Shown here: piece after piece, positions 1 to 11,789 of the stretch | How positions within the stretch are numbered: the first letter of the stretch is position 1 | Layout of the letters: each line of letters begins with the position of its first letter | NCBI GenBank assembly: GCA_028829895.1 | Contig: CM054182.1 | Location: forward strand, 63,291,879 to 63,355,878 | Direction of reading: 5' to 3' | Length of the DNA stretch: 64,000 nucleotides | From: Sinotaia quadrata | Taxonomy: Eukaryota; Mollusca; Gastropoda; Architaenioglossa; Viviparidae | The notes under the pieces: model-generated | What the model was told of the DNA's origin: nothing | Seen by the model: only the letters and a program-made list of their open reading frames with translations | Database searches by the model: none | Translations under genes and position numbers: made by a program

Positions 1-219
1 TTAGTCTAATGTAAGACTATATAATCCATTGATCTATTGTAAAACTGCATAATCCATTAGTCTATAGTAAGACTGTATAATCGATTAGTCTATTATAAGA
101 CTGTACGATGCATTGGTCTAGTGTATGACTATATAATCCATTAATCTAATGTAAGACTGCTTAATCCATTGGACTATTGTAAGACTGAACAATCTATTAG
201 TCCAATGTATGCAATCTAT
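1..219. repeat. 28-bp minisatellite, about 8 copies
   Basis: Imperfect head-to-tail units of 28 bp with the shared core GTAAGACTRTATAATCCAT run from the window edge to about 219, so the array probably continues upstream. Copies differ by several substitutions each, which suggests an old array. Confidence 0.93.
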
Positions 220-848
220 AAAAACCTTTTGTCAGGATGCGCATCCACCCAAGCTCATGTTGCAATAGTCCGGGGGGGGAGGGGGGAAGTTGTTCAAAAT
301 TCATGGTTTTGAGTGGCGAGCACGGTCAAAGTTGATAGCAGTCATTAAGATGTGGTGGTTGTGTATGTGGTTGGGGAGAAGGGGTGATGTGTGAATTTAG
401 ATAAAACTGATGATAATGATGTAAATAAGCTCGCTCCTCGCCTCTCTCAACTAAACATAAGGTGTTCAGAAGTGAGACGTAACTCATGTATAATGTAAGC
501 TCATATTTAAAAAAATGTTATTATTATTGGAATAACAAAAGAAGCGTTGAGAAATTTGTTTGGTAGTATGGTACACAGCATGCTGGCAACATATTCAACA
601 AGTTTTGTAATTTACTAACAAGCATGCATTGCCCACGGGCTGCGTTTCTTTCTAAACTCCTATATATGCATATATGGAAATAAACTAGTATGTCTGGCTC
701 TATAAGCCAAGAGAAAATATATTTACTGACACGATACTATCTTGAATTAAAACCCATTCCAGCTGTACCGACTGTAAAATTGTACGATATACCTGTTAGA
801 CGCAATAAATAAATGATCAATGAAGGGATCAAATTTATCATCATCTGC
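220..848. other. unique non-coding stretch
   Basis: No recognisable gene, RNA or repeat was seen. It holds a short G-run near 272-284 and AT-rich sequence with stops in all frames. Confidence 0.6.
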
Positions 849-1095
849 ACGTCGATAACCGCCCTTGTTTGAAGTTGATAGTTAAGTCGATAATCTCCCT
901 TATCTGAAGCTGCCATCAGTTTCCGTTTTTCTTAAAGTCAATAAACCTCACTCGGCTTATAAATAGACTTGCGCATATAAAAGTCGATAACCTCCCGCTG
1001 TTTAAACGTGATTGCATTCCTTATTAAAATGGATGATTTACTTAGCTTCATATAGACAGCTTCCCTTTGTTTAAATTCCCTAACCTCCCATCTGA
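849..1095. repeat. degenerate ~35-50 bp repeat with GTCGATAA core
   Basis: GTCGATAA or a close variant followed by a CCTCCC-like block recurs at about 851, 886, 936 and 983, with a poorer copy near 1070. Spacing is irregular (35-50 bp), so this is either an old tandem array or several relics of one short element. Confidence 0.5.
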
Positions 1096-1149
1096 TTATC
1101 CTTAGTGCTTCAATATTCATACTGTTAACACCTTCAGTCTCATGTGGAG

Positions 1150-1157
1150 TGACGTCA
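1150..1157. promoter_or_regulatory. perfect CRE octamer TGACGTCA
   Basis: The full palindromic CREB/ATF site is present once here, in non-repetitive sequence. No TATA box or reading frame beside it gives it a role. Confidence 0.25.
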
Positions 1158-1406
1158 ATGGGACTGACAAGCAGCGAAACGATAATAAAGGCATTCTATT
1201 TCATCGCCATCTGTAGGGAGAACTCTAGATCCAGTGAAAACTGAAAATCTAAAAAAATAAGCCAGATGCACAAATTCTTAATGCTTGTTAAGATACATGC
1301 CTCGATGATAATATTGAACTGCTCGCGGTCTGGCGAGCCATCAAGAATAATGAGCTAAGGGCGACAACTCCATGGATTCGAAGGCGGAAACAGTGGGGGA
1401 GGGCAT

Positions 1407-1458
1407 TGTGTGTGTGTGTGTGTGTGTGAGTGGGGGAGGGCGTTGTGTGTGTGTGTGG
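1407..1458. repeat. interrupted (GT)n microsatellite
   Basis: Two GT tracts (1407-1428 and 1444-1457) are separated by a G-rich spacer. The reading frame across the opposite strand (histidine/threonine-rich) is a product of this repeat. Confidence 0.95.
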
Positions 1459-1459
1459 G

Positions 1460-2157
1460 TCGGTTGGAGAAGTGAGAAAACATGTTCGCATTAAAAAAAG
1501 AAAAATAGTTCTTTTAGTACCCCGATCAAATCGGGGAGTAAATCCAGTACCCAGCACCTCTTACGTAACGCTTTGAAAGCTGAGTACAAGTGTAACAGGA
1601 AATTATACAAAAAATTAATGGTCACTTAATGAAAGGAGGGAGGTTGAGTGAGAGAGTGGGTGGGTACAGATTATATTGCCAAGGAAGTCAGTAGGATATT
1701 AACTCGAATGACTACGTGACATATACCTCGGATATCTTTAGACTAATTCTACTGTCACGATCGCTCAATGTAATCGATCTGTCACGTTCCTCAATCACAG
1801 TAAAATTAAAACAGCCACGCGACTACTTATAACAGATGCAAAATGGCGGTTAAAAGCAGGAAACGGTTGTGGCGTGCCAGGTCGAATCTTAAGAAGTACA
1901 GCTTTTTACTGAAACTCCACTCGCGTGTCAAGAACAAAATGCAAAACCTACTCATTGCCACTAAATTCACCTGGCCTTAACAAACGGACTTTCGGGCTTC
2001 CATCAATTTAACCGTCGACTAAGCAAATTGATCAAAGCCACGGACGTGAGACGTACGTCAACCAAACTGTAAAGAGGACTTTGCCTGCACGGACCAATGC
2101 AGAAGCAGATGAGGTCAGACGCAGAGAGACTCTGTCAGGAACCTAGCACAGTGATTC
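1460..2157. other. unique stretch upstream of the candidate promoter
   Basis: No repeat or gene was recognised. Sequence complexity and CpG content look higher by eye from about 1740 onward than in the AT-rich DNA on either side, consistent with a regulatory region but not proof of one. Confidence 0.45.
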
Positions 2158-2330
2158 TGACGTCAATGACGTTTCCCGGAGCGCATGATTTCCTTTGCCG
2201 TCTCGAAATTACCTGGAGTACTGGTATCAGCTGTTATCAGCACGCATGAGTGCGGTGCAGCCTTCATGTGACGAGCAGGCACGCGAAAGAGCTATAAATA
2301 GCTTCTAGTCACCCCATACTTACAGATTTT
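2158..2330 (+). promoter_or_regulatory. candidate TATA-type core promoter with upstream CRE
   Basis: A perfect CRE octamer (TGACGTCA, 2158-2165) is followed by a half CRE (TGACG, 2167-2171). A strong TATA box (TATAAATA, 2293-2300) lies about 130 bp further on. CCATACT at 2314-2320 fits the Inr pattern YYANWYY and would place +1 near 2316, about 23 bp after the first T of the TATA box, slightly close but plausible. CRE plus TATA is typical of inducible and neuropeptide genes in animals. No exon could be confirmed downstream. The first ATG (2356) opens only 28 codons, ending with a stop at 2440-2442. The arrangement is seen; function is inferred. Confidence 0.35.
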
Positions 2331-4097
2331 AAGTAGCACCAAAGATATACTTTGCATGTCACGGACGTGTAGGTTTGTCTCTCTGTCTGCTTGCGAGAAT
2401 GTGTTTATGCATATTATTCGCAAATTCGTGCCTTCGAAATAAACAAGCATGCAGGAAAATGAGTATTCTAAAGCCTAAGAAGGGCATATATGATGCAGGA
2501 ATTAAAATGAGGACATAACAAGCGTTTGTGGGGGAGAAGCAATTTTTAAAGTAAAACTGAGTAAAACAGATTGTGACCGAATGATAGCAACATAATAATA
2601 AATAGTTACAGTGCTTCTAACTTCATTGAGAGGAGATAACTTTAATTTCCTACAATCAGCCAATGTAAAATTTCTATCTCTCCTTTTTTTATTTTTTTAT
2701 TTTTTTCTATGCATGCGTGAGAGAGTTGTTTTATAACGAGATGTTCGCTGTATCATCTCGTGCCTTTGTAACCTACATATGAAATGTATGCATGACCAGA
2801 GTAACGACAAAAAAAGATTGTTTGTTTCTTTAGCAAGTTGTTGTTAATGTTTAATTTCAAGGGCATTTATAAAATCAGCCTATGCAACGATTTAAATCAA
2901 GGTCGCCTAGTGATCATAGCGGGCTTCATTTTTTTTTTTCCTTCCGCGAACTGATAACTGGGATGTGAACAATCAATCTACAACAAAACTCGGAGTCGAA
3001 CTGGGGACAAGCACGCGCTCAGTCAGACCGATATTCGAATGACTTGCAATAATTATACACATGCCACTTTGCTAAACAAAACGCAAAGCACCACTAATAT
3101 GAACTGAAAATAGACGAGACTTAGGGTAATATGCTGAAATCAGTTGGTATTAGATGCAGTGCATAATCTATTTATAACCACTGACGAGTGCGTAAGAACT
3201 TGACGTCTATGGCAGGAGTGGAAGATGTAGCAATAGTAAAATGTGTTAGTGGCTGTGACAGGAACCCTGTGTTCACCATTAGTTTCCACATCACATCACC
3301 CCTCCCACTGCAACTACCCTATTGGAAACGGCTGTAACACTGGCTGTTTACGTCAGATTTCCGAATACGCTCGCACGACACTACGTGACCGATGAATAAT
3401 GAAGGGACACATTTTTCTCGTTAACCAAGGTCATGACGAAAGACAAAGGGAAATCAAAATAGCTCTGTACTTAATGACCTACAGCAAACTAGCTCTGAAT
3501 TAATGACGCAGGGACAAAAGCTTTATTGTGAACTTCATGACATCGACATACACAATAGTACTGGTTTACAAGGAGAAGAGAAACAAAAAAGGAAAAGTTG
3601 TTGAACTTCTGAAGTTAATGCGTTCGTTGCAAGGTATCATCTGTTGTCTTTTATTTAAAAATTAGGACGAAAATATGAGTTGAAAAGACATTTCAAAAAA
3701 AAGAGTGCAAACATTTCTTTAATAAGTCATTAAATTATGTAACACTCAACAAAGTTTTCATTGGACTAAATTTAACATTAATTAATATCAGTTTTAAGAA
3801 AACTACTTCAAATAAACCAAGACCAGAGACGTTTCCTAAGCAAACGGAAAGAAACAGCAACTCAAGGCTTACAGAAAAAGAAAGAAAAATACCCACAACG
3901 TGACGACGTACTTAACAACAGCTCGTGCCACTGATTACAAAATGTCAAATAACCCATTTAAAAAAAAAAAGTGCGGTTAACTAACTGGGATCTTTTTAAT
4001 TTCACGCATCATGATTTAAAAAATAAATAAATAAAAGATGCTCTACCGTATAAAATGGCGCGTCAGCGGCGTATGAAAGAGAGGGGACGTTTCAGAC
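2331..4097. other. unique AT-rich non-coding stretch
   Basis: No repeats or gene. It includes T- and A-runs (about 2687-2706, 2930-2940, 3960-3970) and short AAATAAATAAAT tracts near 4018-4034. A diverged copy of the AAGGGAGRYAA-type motif sits at 2629-2643. Confidence 0.55.
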
Positions 4098-5631
4098 TTA
4101 TCGAAGTGCAGGCTGGGAAGGATGGTGAGATTGCATATAAAGGTTGGGTATAATATAGGGAGATATTGCTTTCCTTGCAATTTTTGACTCTCTAAAATGT
4201 TCCAGGCAGTGGAACAGGGATTGGGTGGGGGTATCGAGATTCTGTTTGTTTGTTTTGCTTATGTTATTCTTGATCGTTTCAGCACCATCCAATAATTTAT
4301 ATATATATTTATTTAATTCTTTCCAAACTTTAAAATTTCGATTTATTAAACTTATGACCACAGCAGCTAAAAATATTCTCCATCGCTGCTGCTGCTTCTT
4401 CGATTTATTATTATTGCAAAGCCCAGAAAATAGTGCCAGATGTTGAAAACATAACACACAATAATGTCATATGTTGTAAACAACATTTTAATGCCAGATG
4501 TTTAAAACACAGTAATAGAAAGACACCCCCATCCCTCCCCTAAAACAATGAAATTTACATTAAAAAATAAATATTTGCAGCAAATACAGTTATACAAGAT
4601 CTCCTTTATATTATTTAAAACACTTTGTAAATATTACTTTTTCACAGTTAAAAATAAGTTGTGCACATACAAGCGGCTCTCTCCTTTACAACTTATATCA
4701 GCCACCGACACCACAACGCTCAACAGGGAGCAAAAATATAACTTCAACGTCACAGACAAGAAATAGGTGACACTTAACTCAACAGCTTTAGGAAAAAAAA
4801 CATCAACAATTGACGACAACACCAAGCAAGCACCACGACAAAACTCCGAACAGCAACACCATCGCCAGCGCTCCCTGAATACTCGTGAGGGGATCCGGTC
4901 CTACTGGAGCACTACAGATCAGAGAAGGTCTTATGATGAAATGATCCACGAAAGCCCCAGTGGTGGCGTTAAATTTGTTAGCGTAACCACCACCACCACC
5001 ACCATCTCCGGGTGCTCAAAGTTTCCTTTAATAAGACGTCTTTTTCACTCTTCCTTTAAATCTTGATTGCGCAGTCGTGTCACAAGTCACGCATACCATA
5101 CAATAGTCACGTACGACTGTTGTTCTCGCACATAACCTTAGTTTGGTTTTATTTACTTTTTTTTCTTCACGGTAGTACGGTGATATGGCAAGTGTCATCA
5201 GCTAATAACAAAGAATACAAAGTAGATGAATTGTTTAGAAAGTTAAGCCTTGATGGACTGAGACAGGTAGGCAATCCCAGACATAAAAGTAGCAGACAAA
5301 CTATTATATTATATTTAAAACATTTTATTACAGATTTATTACAATAATTCTTGCTTATATTGAGTAAGAATAAATTATTTTATATTTTTAAGTGCTTAAA
5401 ATAAACATTCTTGAAAATATTAATTTGTAAAATTACACTTACAGAATACAATCATTAAATGATGTCAACAATAGTTTGCCATCACATTTAAAAACAACTT
5501 TGTTGAAAAAATTCTAGTCAACGTTTTTGTTTTAGTTTGTATATATTTCAGGCTTATTATTTTGTTTTTTTTCAAAATCAAAATACATAACTACACAATC
5601 TTTATTCACTGATATATATATGGGTGTGAAA
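4098..5631. other. unique stretch with short open frames on both strands, no gene recognised
   Basis: Open frames of about 70-120 codons occur on both strands (for example 4098-4457 minus and 4767-5066 plus). They overlap one another, resemble no family I know, and are about the length expected by chance at this base composition. Confidence 0.45.
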
Positions 5632-5721
5632 GTGTGTGTGCGTGCATGCATGCATGCGCGTGTGTGTGTGTGTGTGTGTGTGTGCGTGCGTGTGCGTGTG
5701 TGTGTGTTTGTGTGTGTGTGT

Positions 5722-5796
<75 letters not shown>
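5632..5796. repeat. long (GT)n microsatellite, about 165 bp
   Basis: Alternating GT with a few GC, TT and TA interruptions in the first half and nearly pure GT in the last ~70 bp. Cysteine/valine or histidine/threonine open frames over it are artefacts. An alternating purine-pyrimidine tract of this length can adopt Z-DNA. Confidence 0.98.
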
Positions 5797-5798
<2 letters not shown>

Positions 5799-6296
5799 GT
5801 CGTTTCCCGTTTCCTCTGACACTATTGAAAGTTTTAGCAATTATTTGGGGGTAAAACAGTCGTTGAAAACAACAATGCTATAGACAATGTGCTGAGAAGC
5901 ATTCATTATTAATAAAAGATTCCAAAATATGCACATACAGTTGCAAATATGTTTATATAAATTATACAGAGTGTACTTTTTTCAAGGCAAAGAATAGGCC
6001 TCTATCATCCATGTGAGAGAGAGTATATGTGCATAAAAATTTACTAAAAATAAATATATTAAAATATAATTTCCCCTCATACTACATTTTTTAAAATTAG
6101 CATGTTCTTCTAACTTTGTCAGTGCAAAATTAAAGCATAATTAATATCATAATTACTTCTGTATTTCACTGTAGCATATATGAACATAGGGAGAAATCAG
6201 ATTACAGAAAATCTCAAAAATTTGTATTGGATTGGTATGTGTAGAAGTGGTTTACAGTTGTAACTGAAAATAAGTCTGTATTGATGCATTTGAATG
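5797..6296. other. unique AT-rich stretch
   Basis: Very AT-rich, with stops in all frames. No repeat, RNA or gene was seen. Confidence 0.55.
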
Positions 6297-6412
6297 ATTA
6301 TTAGATACTAGAGTCACCACATTACAAATGTATGCATGTACTTTATTTTGAAAGAATGGTTATTAGATATTAGAGTCACCACATTACAAATGTGTTTTAG
6401 CACTTTATTTTG
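6297..6412. repeat. 62-bp tandem duplication, 2 copies
   Basis: The block containing TAGAGTCACCACATTACAAA occurs at about 6309 and 6371, a 62-bp offset, with a handful of differences. Confidence 0.9.
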
Positions 6413-7200
6413 ATAAAATATTTTCTTAACATGTGGTTCAGCATATAAAACTATTTTAGACAAAAACAAACTAATGGTGACAAGCAATTTTTGCAATCTC
6501 ATTTCATTTAAATTATGGGCCTTGTTTTTGGCACACTTCGATTACCTTAATAATACTATATTTCTTCTTTGACATAGTGTGAATTGGCTAAAGATCACAA
6601 TTTGTAATTATAATTTGAAATAAATTGTAATTAATTAAACAGATTTATTTTCCTTTTACATTTTATACCATGGATATCAAAACTGATTTTTCACTATTAT
6701 TCTGGAGTTTCCATATCTATTTAGTTTGGCTGACAAATCACTATTTATTGGTAGAACCTATACTACTAATACAGTTACATAATCTGATAAAATAATTAAT
6801 TTTTTAGCCAGTTTATAGTGGTACCCTTTTCATAAAAATGACTCAGCGCTTTTGTTTTAAAATATTTATAATGCTAGGTGTAAATTATAGAATTATATCT
6901 AATGAATTTTATTAGACATTTCTTATAACTATTTATTTTAATAGTTAGAAGTAAAAACATTTTTATATTTTAAGTCATAAAATGAAATATTCTTAAAATT
7001 ATTTTGAACATTAAACTTGCAGTATATAAATCACCTATTAACAATATTCTGTTATCACTTTTCAGAAAAATATTCGTGAATAAAAATATTTAAACAATTC
7101 TAGTTACTTAAAAAAAAATAATTTGTATATATTTAAGAGGGTTATCTTGTACTTTTCAAACTCAAAGTACATACTATATAATCTTTATGATAAAATTCCC
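6413..7200. other. unique AT-rich stretch
   Basis: Dominated by A/T with many short poly-A/T runs. Nothing else could be recognised. Confidence 0.55.
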
Positions 7201-7393
7201 ACGACATTGATCATGATGAGTATGGAAAGGTAATATAGCAAAATATCAGTACATGGTCACGTGACAAATATCATGATGAGTATGGAAAGATAATATACAA
7301 AACTAGCAAAATATCAGTACACGGTCGCGTGACATTGATCATGATGAGTATGGAAAGGTAATATACAAAACTAGCAAAATCTCAGTACACAGC
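7201..7393. repeat. 60-68 bp minisatellite, 3 copies
   Basis: ATCATGATGAGTATGGAAAG recurs at 7210, 7270 and 7338, and each unit ends in a block like CAGTACACGGTCGCGTGAC. The first junction carries the 10-bp palindrome GTCACGTGAC (7256-7265), changed to GTCGCGTGAC at the second. Confidence 0.93.
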
Positions 7394-7839
7394 CACTAGG
7401 ATTGGAGAAATTGCTGGTGTAAGTGAAACTGGTTTATTCTGAACATGGATGAATTTTGGCAACACTAATGTAGAGTTAGCTCTCACAGTTGCGATTGTTT
7501 CATAAATAATAATATTATAACCTCTTCGGTAGAGCTTATGCCAGCATTGCACAGTTTACAATAACTACAATGTACAGAAATGAGCCAGGTCGATTCGGTT
7601 TTTTAATTAAGACAAGCACTGCACTTACAATGTACATATAATTTAAACAATATTTCCAAATCTTTCATAAATATAGATTTCTTAGGTAGACCGAGTAACA
7701 TTTTCTACAACGTAAGGCTATCGCTTTATATGTTTACATATATAGAGCTCAAAGTTTCGGACTAGAACGGTAATAATAGTATACCTAGACACTTTGTTTT
7801 ACACCCGTGCGTTATATATAAAGTGCTAAGACACATCGT
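7394..7839. other. unique AT-rich stretch
   Basis: No gene, RNA or repeat was seen. Confidence 0.55.
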
Positions 7840-8310
7840 TTCAGACAGGTGTCCTGCAATGTAGACAATATTGATAGAAATTGATAGACAATTTCAAAGA
7901 GATGACCTGCAATGTATCGTCGAAAGACAGGACTATTTCATAGAGGTGTATTGCAATGTAGGTTGATCGACTCTTTCGGAGAGGTGTCCTGCACTGTATG
8001 TCGATAGACAGACTATTTCAGAAAAGTGTCCTGCAATGTAAGTCGATAGACAGATATTTCATAGAGGTGTCTTGCAATAGTAAGTCGATAGACAGACTAT
8101 TTCATAGAGGTGTCTTGCATTGTAAGTCGATAGACAGACTATTTCATAGAGGTGTCTTGCAATAGTAAGACGATAGACAGACTATTTCATAGAGGTGTCT
8201 TGCAATAGAAGTCGATAGATTATTTCATAGAGGTGTCTTGCAATAGAAGTCGATAGACTATTTCATAGAGGTGTCTTGCAATAGAAGTCGATAGACTATT
8301 CCGGAGAAGT
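7840..8310. repeat. ~42-bp minisatellite, about 11 copies
   Basis: Units contain GTCGATAGACAGACTATTTC followed by AGAGGTGTCTTGCAATAG. The left copies (7840-8000) are most diverged. Copies between 8040 and 8300 are nearly identical, and some lost the CAGA step and are shorter. This points to recent homogenisation on the right side. Confidence 0.95.
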
Positions 8311-9456
8311 GCAGCATCGACGGTATTTTAAAATCTATTACCGCAAAACTTTTTTTAATCTCAGAAGTGGATTGTTGAGTCAGTTTGGGGGGGGGGGGGT
8401 CAATGTCACACCAAAGCGCAGTTCCACCGACAGAAGCGTGATAACAAAAGGAAAATTAAAACCACAGGTGCATGATTAGCATACTCTGCTCACCTACGAA
8501 TTGAAGGGATTATAAAGGGGAAAGGGCACAGTGCAAAGTAAAAGATTTCAGTACTACCAATGAGCACGTTTCACACGCATGGTGGGATGTAAGAGTCACG
8601 GCCAAGGATAGGATTTCGACAAGAACAGCAACTCTAAATAGTTTTCGGTTCAAGCCGAGCCTGTGGCTTGTGGTTCACGGTTTTCAAGATCAGCTAGCGA
8701 GTTTGAACTGCCTCCCTTCTAAAGTTCCAGCTAAAGTAGACCTGGGTCACTCTCACGCCAAAACCGTTCTCTTTGTTCACGACAGGAATGTATATGCAAT
8801 TGTTTTCACCTGAGTTGACGTGGAAGGCTTTCTTTTCTTATGGAGATATCCAGTTCTACCCAAGATAACTTACAAGTGGATTTTTTGTGCAAAGGGATAG
8901 GGTTGTGGGTTGTTAGGGGGGTGGTATGGATAGTTCAAACATAAGTTCTACATTTATTCTACTAGCACTTACAACACAACGTAATTCGAATACTGAATTT
9001 TGAATAGACTATTCACTGTTGTGTTACATAGGATATAGGCCAGATAATAATATTAAGCGTGTGAGGTCGGGGTGGAGGGAGAGAAAGGGCCTGTGTGCCA
9101 GATAAAAAGAAAAGAAAACAAAATTCTATTTTTATATTCTTTAACGAAAGTGAAAATACAATTATTTTCACACCCTGTAAACACTGTTCATTAGCAGTTA
9201 TAAAATGCCACGGTAAAACACATTACTACGCCATGTTTATAAACGTTGAACAATTACTAGGAAAAAATGGACAAATCCATTAAACGGTGTTTATAATAAT
9301 AATGCATTATTCAAACAGTAAGAATGTGATATGTGCATTCTGGAAGCAACATATGTCCGTATGTCCAGCATCCAATGGATTGAGTAGAGGCAATTTAAAA
9401 TCTGCATCAATATAAATCCGTAATAAAGCAGGACATAACCCATTATATACCTACTT
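8311..9456. other. unique stretch, no gene
   Basis: It holds a G-run at about 8388-8399 and a reverse-strand match to the AAGGGAGGCA motif at 8705-8720. No open frame of note and no repeat. Confidence 0.5.
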
Positions 9457-9513
9457 TGTGTGTGTGTGAGTGAGTGAGTGAGTGAGTGAGTGAGTGAGTG
9501 AGTGAGTGAGTGA
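9457..9513. repeat. (GTGA)n tetranucleotide microsatellite
   Basis: A short GT tract passes directly into about 12 GTGA units. The same tetranucleotide forms two further arrays in this window (15361 and 23354). Confidence 0.97.
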
Positions 9514-9527
9514 ACTTTTGTCCAAGA

Positions 9528-9940
9528 CAACCGATTATGACCAATCCAAATCGGTCTCTAAAATAACAGATGATGATACAAGTCAATCTCTAATAACAAA
9601 CAAAAAAGAAAGAAAGAAAATATATGATGATAGATAATGACCCATGTAAAACTCTAATGTCACACATCCTACGTTTCATCCAAGATAACGGATCATGACC
9701 AACCAAATCCATCTCTAAAATTAGATGACAGATAGTGACGCAAGTCAACCTCTTAATTACATGCAACAAAGAAAGAAAACATCCGATGACAGATAGTGAC
9801 CAATGACAGCCTCTGATACATGAACCAATGAAGTACGATATTGGATGACAGATAATGGTCCAAATCAGCCTCTGACACAAAACAATGGACAAAATTGGAT
9901 GACAAACAATGACCCAAGCCGTCCTCTAATATCACATACA
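9528..9940. repeat. degenerate ~60-bp minisatellite, about 7 copies
   Basis: Blocks of the form GATGACAGATARTGACC followed by a CCTCTRA-like end recur at roughly 9564, 9625, 9690, 9724, 9785, 9845 and 9898. Copies are strongly diverged and some insert AAAGAAAGAAA stretches. Confidence 0.8.
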
Positions 9941-10021
9941 GCTATATAGGACAAAATTCGCTGTTCATTCTTTCCGTGATATGTAGTGGGGATGGTAGTG
10001 GTGGCAGTGGTGGTTGTGCAG

Positions 10022-10375
10022 TGTGAGCAAATGTAGGTATGTGTGCGTGCTTGTATATAAATATAGGTATGTGTGAGTATGTGTATATGTGTGCATATAT
10101 ATGTATGTGCACGTGCATGTACATATATGTAGGCATGTGTTCGTGCTTGGGCATGTTGGTGCATATTTAGGTATGTGTGCTTGCTTGTGTATGTGTGTGC
10201 ATATATAGGTATGAGTTTGTGCTTATGTAGGCATGCGTATATGTGTGCGTGCTTGTGTATATGTGTGTGTGCAAATATAGGTATATGTGCGTGCTTGTGT
10301 ACGTGTGTGCATATCTAGGTATGTGAGCATATTTGTGTCTATGTGTGTTTGTATATAAGTGAATGTGTACGTTCT
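10022..10375. repeat. GT-rich degenerate minisatellite, ~30-50 bp units
   Basis: ATAGGTATGTGTGCGTGCTT-like units recur about 8 times at irregular spacing. It looks like an expanded and mutated GT/TA microsatellite. Histidine/threonine/tyrosine-rich frames on the minus strand are artefacts. Confidence 0.85.
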
Positions 10376-10444
10376 GTGGTTTCACCTGAAACAACTGTTA
10401 CGTGATGATTTGTCAAGCATATTTGATGATCTCTTTGCATAGAA

Positions 10445-10568
10445 CAACTTGCTAAATTCACATCTTTTACCTGATACGGCGAGGAAACAAGAACCGGGAT
10501 TAATACAACATGCTAAACTCACATCTTTTACCTGATACGGCGAGGAAACAAGAACCGAGATTAATACA
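10445..10568. repeat. 61-bp tandem duplication, 2 copies
   Basis: CACATCTTTTACCTGATACG and its flanks are repeated at a 61-bp offset with only a few differences, a recent duplication. Confidence 0.95.
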
Positions 10569-10885
10569 CGTACGGCGTACACCTGTATGATAACCACGCC
10601 CAGTGACACTGCTATATTTCAACTTGTTATTGGAAAGCAGATGTGTAGTTTTAAAACACCTACCTGCACAAAAACAAGAAAATGATAAGGAAGATTAGTG
10701 AGAGCATTTAAAAATTATATGAAGAAAAGTAGAAATGGAGAAACAGTTGTAACGTACATATATCTGCCATTCGGCCCTTAATTTAAAAAGAGGATTTTTA
10801 CATAGGTAAAACTAAAACACTTCTTAAAAATAACTTTATTTTACCATGAATGAGTCTTCTCTGGTTCTCTAAGTCAAATGTTATC
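10569..10885. other. unique stretch between arrays
   Basis: No gene or repeat was seen. Confidence 0.5.
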
Positions 10886-11158
10886 ATCAGCGCGAATCAA
10901 CTGTAATTGATCAGCACAGTTGCAATTCGTCAGCTCTTCTACTATAACCGAACATCACATCAGCTATAATTGATCAGCACATCTACTGTAAGTGATCAAT
11001 ATTTCAGATGTAATTGAACAGCACAACAGTTGTAATTGGTCAACACTTCAGTTGTAACTGATCACCACATCAACTGTAACTGATCACCACATCAACTGTA
11101 ACTGATTAACACATCAACTGTAATTGATTAACACATCAACTATAACTAATCAACACAT
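10886..11158. repeat. 22-27 bp minisatellite, about 11 copies
   Basis: Units around CATCAACTGTAACTGATCA. The right-hand copies (11040-11150) are regular 22-bp units; the left-hand copies are diverged and more variable in length. Confidence 0.92.
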
Positions 11159-11330
11159 ATGTCCATGGTCGGAGTCACTTTTTTTAGTGTTGCGAGTTTA
11201 AATGTCGATGTTGCGAATTTAAATAAGTGAGTCAGCAGTCCATGATCAGGGGTGAATCAAGTGTTACTAGCTGCACACGTGAAATTTGACTTCCAAGAAA
11301 AGTTCACTGCAAACACCAAGGTAGCGTACC

Positions 11331-11775
11331 ACAACAGATCAATGACATAGAGACATGTTTGACGTAAAACAATAACTAATAATCACAATAGTTCAATGAT
11401 TAAAGGCATATTTATCTGTGATATAAAACAATAACTAATAATCACAATAGTTCAATGATTAAAGGCATATTTATCTGTGATATAAAACAATAACTAATAA
11501 TCACAATAGTTCAATGATTAAAGGCATATTTATCTGTGATATAAAACAATAACTAATAATCACAATAGTTCAATGATTAAAGGCATATTTATCTGTGATA
11601 TAAAACAATAACTAATAATCACAATAGTTCAATGATTAATGGCATATTTATCTGTGATATAAAACAATAACTAATAATCACAATAGCTCAATGATTAAAG
11701 GCATATTAATCTGTGATATAAAACAATAACTAAACAATCATTATAGATGAATGATTAAAGGCATGTTTGACTGCG
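11331..11775. repeat. 59-bp minisatellite, about 7 copies
   Basis: Near-identical 59-bp units (core AATAACTAATAATCACAATA and AATGATTAAAGGCATATTTA). The central copies are identical or differ by one base. The outermost copies at 11331-11366 and 11735-11775 are diverged, the usual picture for unequal exchange. Confidence 0.97.
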
Positions 11776-11789
11776 ATCCATACAGATAA

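Noticed and set aside
2990..3055. Reverse-strand tRNA-like B-box (AGTTCGACTCC) with a possible D-arm
   Set aside because: No anticodon arm or acceptor stem can be folded and the A-box to B-box spacing is wrong, so neither a tRNA nor a SINE head can be supported.
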